A DNA stretch of 64,000 nucleotides from CAWCKS01 sp963763485 (GCA_963763485.1 CAVXOW010000006.1:868001-932000); one strand, 5' to 3'. Numbered from the stretch's first letter, positions 1-9,417 are shown. Numbers and translations are program-made. Notes: generated from the sequence alone by a model not told the origin.

Positions 1-52
1 GTTCGGGCAGACCGCCTTTGTTCTCGTCATGAGTGTCGATGGGATATTGCAT
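1..52 (-). CDS. Start of an unidentified gene, cut by the window edge
   Basis: An ATG at 52 on the minus strand follows a good ribosome binding site (AGGGAG, 7 bases upstream) and opens a frame reading MQYPIDTHDENKGGLPE before leaving the window. It lies 39 bases after the stop of the OsmC-family gene on the same strand, so it is probably the third gene of the operon led by the diiron protein. Seventeen residues are too few to name a family. Confidence 0.45.
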   Translation of the reverse strand, partial: MQYPIDTHDENKGGLPE

Positions 53-91
53 GATGAAGCTCCCTCGCGTTGGCGGCCTTATCTGCTGCGA

Positions 92-665
92 TTACTCGAC
101 GACCAACGACGGCTTGAGAGCCACGGACCGGGACATGTTGTAGAAATTCGGCGAGGTCGCCATGACCGCTTCGTGAACGCTGGCGAACTCCTCCCTGGTG
201 CCACTGCCCTTGATGCGGACAACGTAGTTCAGCTTCTCGTAGCCCGACGGCACCGCGGGATCGATCCCAAGGAAACCGCGGAGATCGATCTCGCCGTCGG
301 TCTCGATCGCCAGGCTTTCGATGCGTGATTCCGCGCACCGCGCACTGCGCCGCGTATCCCACGATCATGCAGGCGTTCAGCGCTGCGATCAGATGCTCCT
401 GCGGATTGGCGAAGCGGTTTGAGCCACCGAGTTCGCGGGGTTCGTCGACATCGATCGAGAACTGTCGCGGCACTCGCTCGCCGCCGATCTCGAAGCCATC
501 GACTTGCGCGCGGCTCCGCGCCTGGCCTTGCCAGGTTGTGACGACACGCCAGTTGGTCATGCCCTTTGCAGCGTCCTGCTTGACGCCGTCGATCAGGGAA
601 TACAGATCATCGACATTGATGCCGTTGACGACTCTCGGTTCGGTGGTCCTGGTTTGGGCAACCAT
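92..665 (-). pseudogene. OsmC-family protein, interrupted by a frameshift
   Basis: OsmC/Ohr-family proteins are small cytoplasmic thiol-dependent hydroperoxide reductases. The frame starts at 665 (MVAQTRTTEP) behind AAGGAG. It carries the family helix with the first conserved cysteine (ALNACMIVGYAAQCAV). Near 312-335 the reading jumps: the upstream frame turns into Arg-rich nonsense, while the neighbouring frame continues with a typical OsmC C-terminus (ETDGEIDLRGFLGID, then TSPNFYNMSR) and stops at 92-94. One extra base explains this; without it the protein would have 190 residues. The second canonical cysteine is not evident in the recovered part, so the peroxidase role is uncertain. It is the second gene of the minus-strand operon. 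Whether the shift is a sequencing error or a true lesion cannot be decided here. Confidence 0.75.
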
Positions 666-709
666 GGCAAAATCTCCTTTGCTTTGATGATGAGAGTTCG
701 GGCTCGGAA

Positions 710-1642
710 TTAGTGAAGCGTGGCGAGCGCCGACTGGATGCGCTGGCCCTGGGTTTCGGTGATCAGACCGGACAACACCTTGACGAATTGCGGGTGCTGG
801 GCGCCGGAGTGGATGTACTGCCAGCGATAGGCTTTGAGGAACGCGATTTCGATTGCCGCCGCTTCTGCCGCCTCGATCTCGCGCCCGCAGTTGGCCACGA
901 AGTAACACGCGTCGGCCTTTGCCTGGGCTTGCAGGATCCCGTCCACGGCACCGACCAGTTCGATGAACTCATCGACTGCGCGGTCGCGTTGCGCTGCTGT
1001 CAGCGTCACGTCGTGGCGTGTCCATTCGAGCTCGTCGAGGATCGCGTGCTGGCTTTCCTCTTTCCAGTGAAAGAAGAACACGTCCTTGAACAGTTCGGAG
1101 AGACCCGCGTCGGAGTCGATGCTCTGGCGATAGTGCACCTGAGTGAACAGCTCGATGTCGAGCGTCAGGGCCAGCACGGCCCAGGTGCTCTTGCCGAGCA
1201 CTGCACGGGCGACACTGTTGGCATCGACGTCGAACCGATAACCCGGCGGCAGGACATCGTTGACCATGGCATCGATGAGCCGGAAAAGCGCCTGATGTTT
1301 CAGTTCCTCGTCGCTGAACCGGACCAACGCCTCGAGCGCAACTTGATCGCCGAGCCAGTGATCGTTGCTCAGCTCCAGGACCTTCGCATTGATGAATCGC
1401 TCGACCAGCCCGAATACGTTGGCGTAGGTGCGGCCCTGGATCTGGCTCACGAACCGCTTTTCATTTGCCGACAGCGTCTTGAACTCCTCGGCAAGGGAGA
1501 GGCCGTCCGGCAGAAACTTGGTGGCGGTGTCAAACAGCCGCCCGCGAATGACATCCTTGTCGATGTCCCAGCGCACCTTCTTGGACGATTGAATGCAACG
1601 CGCGTATCGCTCGCTGTCGCCGATCATGTTGATCGCAGTCAT
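710..1642 (-). CDS. Ferritin-like diiron protein of unknown substrate
   Basis: A 310-residue, helix-rich, probably cytoplasmic protein. Two E-x-x-H motifs, near residues 113-116 (EELKH) and 196-199 (EESQH), together with acidic residues near 81 and 164, have the spacing expected of a four-helix bundle carrying a carboxylate-bridged diiron site, as in AurF-like N-oxygenases and related ferritin-like hydrolase/oxygenase families. I cannot assign a substrate. It is the first gene of a minus-strand operon with the OsmC-family gene (44 bases between them) and is divergent from an AraC-type regulator. A candidate AraC operator lies in the shared promoter region, so induction by a small molecule is plausible. 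The ATG at 1642 follows AGGAAG at about 6 bases. Confidence 0.6.
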   Translation of the reverse strand: MTAINMIGDSERYARCIQSSKKVRWDIDKDVIRGRLFDTATKFLPDGLSLAEEFKTLSANEKRFVSQIQGRTYANVFGLVERFINAKVLELSNDHWLGDQVALEALVRFSDEELKHQALFRLIDAMVNDVLPPGYRFDVDANSVARAVLGKSTWAVLALTLDIELFTQVHYRQSIDSDAGLSELFKDVFFFHWKEESQHAILDELEWTRHDVTLTAAQRDRAVDEFIELVGAVDGILQAQAKADACYFVANCGREIEAAEAAAIEIAFLKAYRWQYIHSGAQHPQFVKVLSGLITETQGQRIQSALATLH

Positions 1643-1735
1643 TTTTGCTTCCTTTCCTCGAGCTGTGTGCCGATCGAGCGAATGGATCGATCGGTTGATG
1701 CCGCGATATCTAGGTTGGCAGCGGGCTCGCGGGCT

Positions 1736-1770
1736 ATGACCGGCTCACCGCGAGACATGACCGGGACACC
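1736..1770. promoter_or_regulatory. Two direct repeats, candidate AraC-type operator
   Basis: The element ATGACCGGNNCACC occurs at 1736-1749 and again at 1757-1770, exactly 21 bp apart. Direct repeats about two helical turns apart are the usual target of AraC-family dimers. They lie between the diiron gene (start 1642) and the araC-like gene (start 1792), so they could control both. The function is inferred; the repeats are seen directly. Confidence 0.5.
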
Positions 1771-1791
1771 GGATCCTGCTAGGAAGCCTTT

Positions 1792-2760
1792 ATGGATGCC
1801 CTGTCAGACGTCTTGAGGGTGGCGCGCTTGACGGGCGGGGTCTTCCTGCATGCCGACTTCTTCGCGCCGTGGTGCATGTCAGCGCGCGTCGGACCCGAGC
1901 ATTGCACGCCCGTGCTGGGGCCAACGTCGGATATGATTCTCTACCATTACATCGTTGAGGGGGAGCTTCTGGTCCGCGTGGACGGCGAAGCTCTTGTGCT
2001 TCGGGCGGGCGACGTCGTGCTGCTGCCGCGCAACGATCCGCATCTCATGGGCAGCGACCTGAGCCTGCCGCCAGTATCGGGCAGCGATGTCATCCAGCCG
2101 CCGAAGGACGGCGGGCTGTTTTCCATCCATCATGGCGGGAGCGGACCGCGCACCCGGATTATCTGCGGTTATCTCGGCTGCGACGGCGCCAAAGGCAATC
2201 CTGTGATCTCAACATTGCCGTCGCTGCTCAAGCTGACAGTCGAGTCCGGCGGAGCCGCGGAATGGATTCGTTCGACCTTTCAATACGCCGCGGAAGAAGT
2301 CGCGGCCGGCCGACCGGGCTCCGCGACCGTACTGGCCAAGCTTTCCGAGTTGCTGTTTGTCGAAGCTGTGCGGCGTTACGCCGAAGCGCTGCCGCCCGGG
2401 CAAACCGGTTGGCTCGCGGGTTTGCGCGATCCTTATGTCGCTCGGGCATTGACGCTGCTTCACGGCGACATCACGCGTTCGTGGAACGTTGATGATCTCG
2501 GCCGCGAAGTCGGCTTGTCACGCTCGGCGCTTGCGGACCGGTTCATTGATCTGATCGGCGCGCCACCGATGCACTACCTCACGAATTGGCGAATGCAGAT
2601 AGCGGCTCAGAAACTGAGACATACCAACGCCACGCTTGCGCAGATTGCCGACACGGTCGGTTACCAATCAGAGGCGGCCTTCTCTCGCGCGTTCAAGAAG
2701 TCGTTCGGCGCGGCGCCGGCGACATGGCGACGATCGACCGGTCAAGCGATTCCGCAGTAA
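1792..2760 (+). CDS. AraC-family regulator with cupin sensor domain
   Basis: A transcriptional regulator of 322 residues. Residues about 10-190 form a cupin_6-type ligand domain. The C-terminal 100 residues hold the two AraC helix-turn-helix motifs (DLGREVGLSRSALADRF and IADTVGYQSEAAFSRAFKK). The ATG follows AGGA at 7 bases. The gene is divergent from the diiron/OsmC operon, and direct repeats of the AraC type lie in its own promoter, so it probably controls both itself and that operon. Cupin_6 AraC proteins often sit beside oxidoreductase or peroxide-related genes; the ligand is unknown. Confidence 0.9.
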   Translation: MDALSDVLRVARLTGGVFLHADFFAPWCMSARVGPEHCTPVLGPTSDMILYHYIVEGELLVRVDGEALVLRAGDVVLLPRNDPHLMGSDLSLPPVSGSDVIQPPKDGGLFSIHHGGSGPRTRIICGYLGCDGAKGNPVISTLPSLLKLTVESGGAAEWIRSTFQYAAEEVAAGRPGSATVLAKLSELLFVEAVRRYAEALPPGQTGWLAGLRDPYVARALTLLHGDITRSWNVDDLGREVGLSRSALADRFIDLIGAPPMHYLTNWRMQIAAQKLRHTNATLAQIADTVGYQSEAAFSRAFKKSFGAAPATWRRSTGQAIPQ

Positions 2761-2943
2761 GCTTTGGAACGGCGCACCTCAACAAGGCTCGGTTCGTTTC
2801 CGCTTTCAGCCGATAGCCATTGCGGCGCACGAGGTTGTCGACGCCTGCTTCGCGGATGAGACTATCGTGCTGTGCTCGGGAATGGCATGGGCGATCAGAG
2901 CGCCATACGTCCTGCAGATCGGGGCAAACCAGCGCGGTTCACT

Positions 2944-4035
2944 CTAGGCCGCAAAGACCACGCAACGCTTCGGATCGAGCGAGACCCAAACCTGGTCACC
3001 GCGTTGCGCTGTGACGGACGGGTGCAGATTCGACCTGACGACCGCGGGCCCGACCCTGACGTGGCATTCGTTGAGGCCGCCCTGAAAACTAATGCGCTCG
3101 AGCGTCCCTGGCAGCGCATTGCCGTTGCGTTGCGTGAACGACAGCACAGTGTCCTCCGGGCGAAACACGACGTCGACCCAGTCGCCCGCCGCAAGCCCGG
3201 AGGGCACTTCGAGCTGTACCGTCTCCGCTCCGCCGTCCAACGCGACCGTCGCCGTGTGGCCACTGCTCACGAGGATGCGCGCGCGCAGGAGATTCGCGGT
3301 GCCGAGGAAGGTTGCCACGAACTTGGTCGCGGGCTGGCTGTAGACAAGCGGCGGCGGGCCGCACTGGGCGATCAGGCCATCCGACATGACAGCGACATGG
3401 TCCGACATGGCGAGCGCCTCGGCCTGGTCGTGCGTAACATAGAGCGTCGTGATCGCGACCCGCGAGACCAGCTCCTGGAGTTCATCACGCATCTGCTCTC
3501 GCAGCTTGCTGTCAAGATTGGACAACGGCTCATCCAGCAGCAGAAGTTTTGGCTGGCGCACGATGGCCCGCGCGAAGGCGACGCGCTGCTGCTGGCCGCC
3601 GGACAGGTCGGTCGCCGGCCGCCGCGCCATCTTCTCCATGCCCACCAGCCGGAGCGCGTCCATGACCCTGGCTTCGACGTCGGCGCGGCGCGAGCGGGGC
3701 TTTGCGACCTGCAGCGGATAGGCGACGTTGCGAAACACGTCCATGTGCGGCCAGATCGCGTAGGACTGAAACACCATGCCGATGTCGCGCCTGAAGGCCG
3801 GCAGATGAATGCCCTGCTCCGCATCGGCAACGACCCGGCCGCCGATCGAGATACTCCCACCGGTCGGACGTTCGAGGCCGGCGACGCAGCGCAGCGTCGT
3901 GGTCTTGCCGCAACCGCTGGGGCCGAGAATCGTGAAGAAGCCGCCGGCCGGAATCTCGAAATCGATCCCCTTCACGGCTTGAACTGCGCCGTGCGCGCTC
4001 GCGTATGACTTCGACAGGCCCGCGACCTTCAACAT
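2944..4035 (-). CDS. ABC importer ATPase, Fe(III)/polyamine type
   Basis: ATP-hydrolysing subunit (363 residues) of a binding-protein-dependent importer in the FbpC/PotA group. Walker A is GPSGCGKTT, the signature LSGGQQQR and Walker B LLLLDEPLSNLD; a TOBE-like regulatory domain fills the last 120 residues. It is the last gene of a three-gene minus-strand operon, only 3 bases after the permease. Sequence alone does not separate iron, putrescine/spermidine, thiamine or phosphonate substrates within this group. Confidence 0.9.
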   Translation of the reverse strand: MLKVAGLSKSYASAHGAVQAVKGIDFEIPAGGFFTILGPSGCGKTTTLRCVAGLERPTGGSISIGGRVVADAEQGIHLPAFRRDIGMVFQSYAIWPHMDVFRNVAYPLQVAKPRSRRADVEARVMDALRLVGMEKMARRPATDLSGGQQQRVAFARAIVRQPKLLLLDEPLSNLDSKLREQMRDELQELVSRVAITTLYVTHDQAEALAMSDHVAVMSDGLIAQCGPPPLVYSQPATKFVATFLGTANLLRARILVSSGHTATVALDGGAETVQLEVPSGLAAGDWVDVVFRPEDTVLSFTQRNGNALPGTLERISFQGGLNECHVRVGPAVVRSNLHPSVTAQRGDQVWVSLDPKRCVVFAA

Positions 4036-4038
4036 CGG

Positions 4039-5784
4039 CTACCTCGCGCCTTCGCGGCCGATCAGCAGCCGGCGCATCACGAAAATGACCGGAATGATCA
4101 GGACGACGATGGTCGTCCCAACAGCTGCGGCCTGCGACGTTTGATTGCCAACGAACAGCTTCCACATGATCACGCTCAACACTTCATTCTCGCGCGACTG
4201 CAACAGGACCGGTAGCGTGAATTCGCGGAAGCCGATGATGAACAGCAGCACGAAGCTCGCGAGCAGCGATGGGGCGAGCAGCGGCAACACCACCCGCCTG
4301 ATGGTCGTGAGCCAGCGGCCGCCCGCCACGTGCGAAGCCTCTTCCAGCTCGCCATGGATTTGCATCAGCGCCGCCCGGCTCAGTCGCGTCGTCACTGCGA
4401 GACGATAGGAATAGGCCAGGATCAGCACCCATACCGTGCCGTAGAGCGGAATCGGCAGCGACAGATAGAGCAGCATGCAGGCAAGCCCGGCGATGACCGA
4501 GGGGATGCCGATCGAGAGGAAGCTCACAAAATCGAGCACGCCGCGGCCCGGCCACCGCGTCCTCAAGATGGTCCACGACAGCAACGCGCCGATGATGGTG
4601 ACGAGGACAGCGCTGCCGCCCGCCACAACAAACGTGTTGCGCACCGCCGCCCAGAACCGCGCGCTGCCGATCATGTTGACGTAGCCGGCAAAATTGATGG
4701 AGGACAACGCCGCCCAGGACGGCGACTGGTAGCCGAACAGACTTGCCCAGACGAGCACCAGCGCCGGCAGGATGGCGGCGAACGCCGCATAGAGCACCAC
4801 GAAAGCGAGCGCCGGCAGCTTCCAGCGTCCGATCTCAATCCGAGTCGGCCGATAGCCTTTTCCGGTGATCGTGACGAAACGCTCGGCACGCCGGGTCATG
4901 CGATTATAGAACCACAGCAGCAGCAGGCCGGCTGCGAGAAACGGCAGCGCCACGGCAGCCGCACGCCCGAATGCGGGGAGATCGGTATCCGGGTTGAGCT
5001 CGTAATAGATGCGCGTCGCGAACACGGAGATCCGCGCCGGCAGGCCAAGGATCAGAGGCATCTCGAACTGCTCGAGGGTCACCAGCGTCGCGAGGATCAG
5101 CGGCGCCAGGATGCCGGGACGAAGGATCGGCAGCGTCACCCGGAAGAAAGTCGCGGCCGGCGACGCGCCCGATGCGCTGCTGGCCTCCTCGAGGACAGGG
5201 TTCATCGAGCGCAACGCCGCCGTCAGCAACAGGAAGACAAACGGCACTAGCGAGATTCCCTGCGCCAGAATGAGCCCGCCCATGGAAAAGATGTTGAGGG
5301 GCCCCTCGCCGTCGAGCCCCAGCGTTGCCCGGATCGCGACATTGAGCAGGCCGGTTTTCGGCGCCATCAGCAGAATCCAGGCAATGCCGAGAATGATGCC
5401 GGGGACGAGCAGCGGGAACAGGATCACGGTGAAAGCGGTCGTGCGCAGCGGCATGTCGGTGCGCTCCACCAGCCAGGCCAGCGTGAAGGCGACGGTGAAC
5501 GTCAATGTCACCGAACCCAGCGTGAACACGATCGTGTTCGGAATCACCGCCGCGTAGAGCGTCTTGTCGCCATAGATCTCCGCCAGGTTGGCAAAAGTCC
5601 AGTACGTGCCGGGTTCGAATGGCAACATGTCGCGCGGGCCGCGGAACGCGCTCGCGAGCAACGTGAGCAGCGGTGCGGAAATGAGGTAGACCGTCGCCAG
5701 CACCGCCAGGCCAAGCAATCCGCCACCTGCCATGCCAACATCGGCGCCGCGGGCCGACGTCGATTCGGTCGGTATCGCGACCAC
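4039..5784 (-). CDS. ABC importer permease, fused two-domain type
   Basis: Inner-membrane permease of 581 residues with two tandem BPD_transp_1 domains, as in FbpB/ThiP-type permeases. Two EAA-loop regions are visible (EEASSASGASPAATFFRV in the first half and EEASHVAGGRWLTTIRRV in the second), each contacting the ATPase. About twelve hydrophobic segments are expected. It lies between the binding protein (26 bases upstream) and the ATPase (3 bases downstream), so all three form one transporter. Confidence 0.9.
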   Translation of the reverse strand: MVAIPTESTSARGADVGMAGGGLLGLAVLATVYLISAPLLTLLASAFRGPRDMLPFEPGTYWTFANLAEIYGDKTLYAAVIPNTIVFTLGSVTLTFTVAFTLAWLVERTDMPLRTTAFTVILFPLLVPGIILGIAWILLMAPKTGLLNVAIRATLGLDGEGPLNIFSMGGLILAQGISLVPFVFLLLTAALRSMNPVLEEASSASGASPAATFFRVTLPILRPGILAPLILATLVTLEQFEMPLILGLPARISVFATRIYYELNPDTDLPAFGRAAAVALPFLAAGLLLLWFYNRMTRRAERFVTITGKGYRPTRIEIGRWKLPALAFVVLYAAFAAILPALVLVWASLFGYQSPSWAALSSINFAGYVNMIGSARFWAAVRNTFVVAGGSAVLVTIIGALLSWTILRTRWPGRGVLDFVSFLSIGIPSVIAGLACMLLYLSLPIPLYGTVWVLILAYSYRLAVTTRLSRAALMQIHGELEEASHVAGGRWLTTIRRVVLPLLAPSLLASFVLLFIIGFREFTLPVLLQSRENEVLSVIMWKLFVGNQTSQAAAVGTTIVVLIIPVIFVMRRLLIGREGAR

Positions 5785-5810
5785 GGCAGCCTCCTCGCGG
5801 GTTTGTCGCG

Positions 5811-6854
5811 CTACATCCCGCGCGTCATGGGAGAGAAGCGCTTGTAATATTCGGCTCGCTCGTTGAAGTTCGCCATATCCTCGAACAGAACCTTGGCACC
5901 GGCACTCTGGATTTGTGCCGTCAACTCAGCCTTCGAGCCTGGCCGGATGTCGGGTTCATCGACCAGTTTTGCGCGCAACGCCTTGCCCTCGTCGGACGCC
6001 AGCCACAGCGCCAGCAGCTTGCCGGCGTTTGGATGTTGTCCGTCCTTGAGCGCGGCGATCAGGAACTGCCCGGCCGGAATCAGGTTCATGATTACATAGC
6101 CGGTATCCACTCCCTCGCGCTTATATTGCCCCGCGGCCTGGACGCCTTCCGCGATCGCGAGCAACCGCTCGCCGGTTTTCAGGAAATTCTCGCGCGGCGC
6201 GTTGGTCACCAGGATATTCTGCTTGTCGATCAGGTCGCGTCCCCACTTCTCGGTGCGATCCGGACCCCATTCGAGCGCCAGGAATCCCATCAGGCGCGGG
6301 AACAGGAAATCGGAGATGACCATCTTGCCCTTCCATTTCGGGTCGAGCAGGTCTTCCCATGTCTTTGGCAGGTCGGCCGTTGTCACCTTGTCCTTCGCAT
6401 ACAGTATCGAATAGACGAAGTTGTGCATCGTGCCGGCTTCGCCGTCGAACAACACGTTGCGCTTGTCGATGCCGGCCAGGCTCCAGTCCACCTTTGCCAG
6501 CAGCCCGCGCTTCTGTACTTCCAGCACACTGCCGAGCGTTTGCTGGGTCACGTCGGCCGAGAGCTTGCCGCTGCGGGACTCGGCGATCATCTTGGTGGGC
6601 CCCTGCGGGTCGGCGACGACATTCACCTTGATGCCGGGGAACCGCTGGTTGAAATAATCGCCGGCCCAGACCAGGTCGTACTCGACCTGCCCCCAGTAAT
6701 TGACTTCCTTCTCGGCTTTGGCCTTCTCGTAGAGTTCGCGGATTTGCGGGCTCGTCGTCCAGTCCTCGGCACAAACGGGGACCGATGCATTCAAGAGCCA
6801 CGCCAACGCAGCCAACGCAGAAGCAACAACGATGCGTGAGGGCTTTGCCAACAT
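5811..6854 (-). CDS. Periplasmic substrate-binding protein of the ABC importer
   Basis: Extracellular solute-binding protein family 1, resembling Fe(III)-binding FbpA-type proteins. The start at 6854 (MLAKPSRIV) is preferred because AAGGAGG lies 8 bases upstream; a longer frame to 6920 would put odd residues before the signal peptide. Residues 1 to about 30 are a Sec signal peptide ending near VCAEDW. The mature part has the periplasmic binding fold (NYWGQVEYDL, then PKTWEDLLDPKWKGKM). It leads the operon; its promoter should lie between 6855 and 7035. The ligand is not predictable; the iron-type tyrosine pair is not obvious. Confidence 0.85.
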   Translation of the reverse strand: MLAKPSRIVVASALAALAWLLNASVPVCAEDWTTSPQIRELYEKAKAEKEVNYWGQVEYDLVWAGDYFNQRFPGIKVNVVADPQGPTKMIAESRSGKLSADVTQQTLGSVLEVQKRGLLAKVDWSLAGIDKRNVLFDGEAGTMHNFVYSILYAKDKVTTADLPKTWEDLLDPKWKGKMVISDFLFPRLMGFLALEWGPDRTEKWGRDLIDKQNILVTNAPRENFLKTGERLLAIAEGVQAAGQYKREGVDTGYVIMNLIPAGQFLIAALKDGQHPNAGKLLALWLASDEGKALRAKLVDEPDIRPGSKAELTAQIQSAGAKVLFEDMANFNERAEYYKRFSPMTRGM

Positions 6855-7035
6855 GCATGTTCCTCCTTGGGGCTTAAGGGCTTGTTCCTCCCTTTTTGAA
6901 CTGATCTTACGCGGCCCCACTCGAAGCGCACAGCTTCGACGGCCGCTCGCCGCAAATTTTGTTGACGTGTCGCGGGCGGCGGAACGCCGTCGGGCACGTT
7001 CAGCCTTTTCAATAGCTTAGCCAAAAGCGGCCGGC

Positions 7036-7566
7036 TCAGATCAGCCCGGCAAATCCGAGCAGCGCGCCGGCGAGCATCAGCAGCATCGGGTTGATCCGCG
7101 AGGAGAAAGACAGTGCGGCGGCGGCGACCGTCAGCACGACGGCGAGCCAGCTTTGCCCCGGCGACAGACCGAGGATCGTGGCACTCGCCGCCATCAACCC
7201 GATCGACACCGGCACCAGCGCGGTTTGCAGGAGCCGCGGCCATTCCGCGTCGCGCGAGCGGTCGATGGTGCGGCTGACGATGTAGGCGAGCGTCGCGCTC
7301 GGCCCGACCATCGAGAACGTCGCGACCAACGCGCCCAGGATGCCGGCGACGTGATAGCCGATCAGCGTCACCACCAGGACGTTGGGCCCCGGCGACAGCT
7401 GCGCGATCGCCACCATGTCGCCGAATTCGCCGTTGGTCATCCAATGCTGCGCCTCGACCGCAACGCGATGCATCTCGGGCAGCGCCGACAGTGCGCCGCC
7501 GACCGCAAACAGCGACAGCACCAGAAATGTGGTCGCGAGCGTCAGGAGGTCGTTGTCATGGTTCAT
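7036..7566 (-). CDS. Chromate transporter, C-terminal half-type (CHR family)
   Basis: A 176-residue membrane protein of the short-chain CHR family, one half of a two-gene chromate transporter. The family motif around QLSPGPN is present, followed by hydrophobic helices. Its ATG overlaps the stop of the upstream half by four bases (ATGA at 7563-7566), so the two are translationally coupled and probably form a heterodimer. CHR proteins export chromate; some members may move sulfate or other anions, so the substrate is inferred from the family. Confidence 0.85.
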   Translation of the reverse strand: MNHDNDLLTLATTFLVLSLFAVGGALSALPEMHRVAVEAQHWMTNGEFGDMVAIAQLSPGPNVLVVTLIGYHVAGILGALVATFSMVGPSATLAYIVSRTIDRSRDAEWPRLLQTALVPVSIGLMAASATILGLSPGQSWLAVVLTVAAAALSFSSRINPMLLMLAGALLGFAGLI

Positions 7567-8141
7567 GCGCCCCTCTCCTTGAGCCACCAGGTCACTGCGA
7601 TGCTCAAGGGAACTGCGGTCAGCAGCACCGGCGGCAGCGGCCAGCGCAGCACGCCCACGGCAACAAAGACTGCCCCAAGAAACACAAACCCGACGACGGC
7701 ACGCTGCTTCCACAGCGGCTGCATCATCTTCACGACGGTGCCGAGAAACAGCCCGGCGGTCACCGCGACGACGCCGGTCAAGGCGTGTTGCAGCCGTTCG
7801 AACTGGCCGTAGTGGGCGTAGAGCACGCCGAGGATGGTGACGATGATGACGGGCGGCAGCAGCAGCCCGAGGAAGGCGGCGACGGCGCCAGGCAAGCCGC
7901 CGAGTCGCGCGCCGAACACCACCGAGAGGTTGACGATATTCGGACCAGGGAGGAAATGGCAGAGCGCGAAGGTGTCGTTGAATTCCTCCGCTGTCAGCCA
8001 GCGATGCTGCTCGACAATGGCCCGCCGCGCCCACACCATGACGCCGCCAAAGCCCATCAGCGACATCTTGGCAAAGGCGACGAACAGTCCAAACAGGCCG
8101 GGAGGTTCGGGCCGGGCGGCCACAGCTGATTCCGAAGACAT
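7563..8141 (-). CDS. Chromate transporter, N-terminal half-type (CHR family)
   Basis: A 192-residue CHR-family half transporter with the FGGVMVW and FLPGPN motifs and about six hydrophobic segments. It forms a two-gene unit with the overlapping downstream half. No chrB or chrF regulator is nearby, so this may be a housekeeping or weakly induced anion exporter rather than part of a resistance island. Confidence 0.85.
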   Translation of the reverse strand: MSSESAVAARPEPPGLFGLFVAFAKMSLMGFGGVMVWARRAIVEQHRWLTAEEFNDTFALCHFLPGPNIVNLSVVFGARLGGLPGAVAAFLGLLLPPVIIVTILGVLYAHYGQFERLQHALTGVVAVTAGLFLGTVVKMMQPLWKQRAVVGFVFLGAVFVAVGVLRWPLPPVLLTAVPLSIAVTWWLKERGA

Positions 8142-8244
8142 CGGGTTGGATTAAAGCGACCCACCCCCGAAGCCAACCGGTTTTCGGGACGACGCTCGCC
8201 GAAAATTGCGGCGAGTCATCGGACTGCGGCGACCGCGCCGCGTG

Positions 8245-8853
8245 TCAAGCCGCGCGCTTCAAGCCCTCTTTCGTCAGCCGCTTTTTCAGCATGTCGACGC
8301 GGTCGGCGCCCCAGAACAGCTCTCCATCAAAGATGCAGGTCGGCACGCCGAACAGGCCCTTCTCATCGGCGGCGCTGACGATCGCCGCGAGTTCTTGATC
8401 GGCCTTGCGGTCGAGATAGTCGCGAAAGCCATTTGGCGCGGCGCCGACCTCGCCGAGCAGCGCGACGAATTTTTCCGCATTTTCGATGTCGAACTCGCGG
8501 TTCCAGAACAGCGGCAGCAGCCGGTCGTAGAGTGCGCGCTCGCGGCCGGACTGGCGGGCATAAAGGTAGGCCGCGTGCGCAATCCGCGGATCGTATATTT
8601 TGACCGTACCGCGGATCGTCAGGCCGCGTTCGTTGGCGAAGCGACGGACGTCCATGTAGGTGTACTTGATCTTGCGCACCTCGCGCGCATCGCGCGTCTC
8701 CGGGGTGCCGAAAGCATCCGCCAGTGCCACGGAGTAAGGCAGCGCCTCGAAACCGACCGCAAACGCCTTCGGCAGCGCGAACACGTCGTCCCACGCAAGA
8801 TAGGAATATGGGCTGCGGACGTCGAAGTAGAAGGTGATGACCGGATCCGGCAT
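8245..8853 (-). CDS. 2-hydroxychromene-2-carboxylate isomerase-like, DsbA fold
   Basis: A 202-residue thioredoxin-fold protein. The N-terminal FYFDVRSPYSYLAW matches the HCCA isomerase/kappa-GST active-site loop, in which serine replaces the DsbA cysteine; the C-terminal GVPTCIFDGELFWGADR matches the cis-proline region and family end. Such enzymes are glutathione-dependent isomerases or transferases in aromatic breakdown, but many homologues have unknown substrates. It follows the thioesterase gene by 21 bases on the same strand and probably shares its TetR-controlled promoter. Confidence 0.85.
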   Translation of the reverse strand: MPDPVITFYFDVRSPYSYLAWDDVFALPKAFAVGFEALPYSVALADAFGTPETRDAREVRKIKYTYMDVRRFANERGLTIRGTVKIYDPRIAHAAYLYARQSGRERALYDRLLPLFWNREFDIENAEKFVALLGEVGAAPNGFRDYLDRKADQELAAIVSAADEKGLFGVPTCIFDGELFWGADRVDMLKKRLTKEGLKRAA

Positions 8854-8874
8854 TCCTGGTTCTCCTGTTCGGCG

Positions 8875-9291
8875 CTACGATGCCAGCAGTGTGGCTGCGG
8901 TGGCACGGATTTCCGGGCTGAACTCGCAGGCCTTGCGCGAGTGGCGGTCGAGATGCACCGCCGTGATCTCGCAGGATGATGCGACCTCGCCAGTCTCGGT
9001 ATTGTACATCTCGTGAACGAAGCGCACGACCTTCTCGCGCATCTCCAGCACAAAGCTGCGCACCTCGACGACGTCGCCGGCCAGCAGTTCGCGCTTGTAG
9101 GAAATGTTCTGCTGCACGCCCGCCATGCCGCGGTCGCCGCGGCGCAGATAGGACGGCGTGACGCCGAGTGCCGCGAACAGGTTCCAGTTCGCTTCATCGA
9201 ACTTGCCGACGTAGTACATGATGTTCATGTGGCCCATGTGGTCGCAGTGCCACGGGAATACGGTGCCGCGATAGGTGATGATCGGGGTCAT
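8875..9291 (-). CDS. Acyl-CoA thioesterase, hotdog fold (4HBT)
   Basis: A 138-residue single-domain hotdog thioesterase of the 4-hydroxybenzoyl-CoA/YbgC type. The motif CDHMGHMNIMYYVGKF carries the catalytic aspartate and the conserved HMN. It hydrolyses acyl- or aroyl-CoA thioesters in the cytoplasm. The ATG at 9291 fits the family N-terminus better than the extended frame to 9366. It is divergent from a TetR gene, with two palindromic operators in the 206-bp gap. Confidence 0.85.
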   Translation of the reverse strand: MTPIITYRGTVFPWHCDHMGHMNIMYYVGKFDEANWNLFAALGVTPSYLRRGDRGMAGVQQNISYKRELLAGDVVEVRSFVLEMREKVVRFVHEMYNTETGEVASSCEITAVHLDRHSRKACEFSPEIRATAATLLAS

Positions 9292-9417
9292 CTTTTGAAG
9301 GCTCCGCGCCCTGGTTTTTTCATTGAGCGTGATCTTTGCGGAAAGCCGGTATCCACCCCCGATCAAGTCGAGGGCGTGCTTTTCCGGATCATGCTCGAAG
9401 AATCACGAAATCCTGAC

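Noticed and set aside
2872..4008. Long plus-strand open frame of 378 codons
   Set aside because: It is the antisense shadow of the ABC ATPase gene, whose Walker and signature motifs are unmistakable; the frame has no recognisable domain and is rich in Arg, His and Pro.
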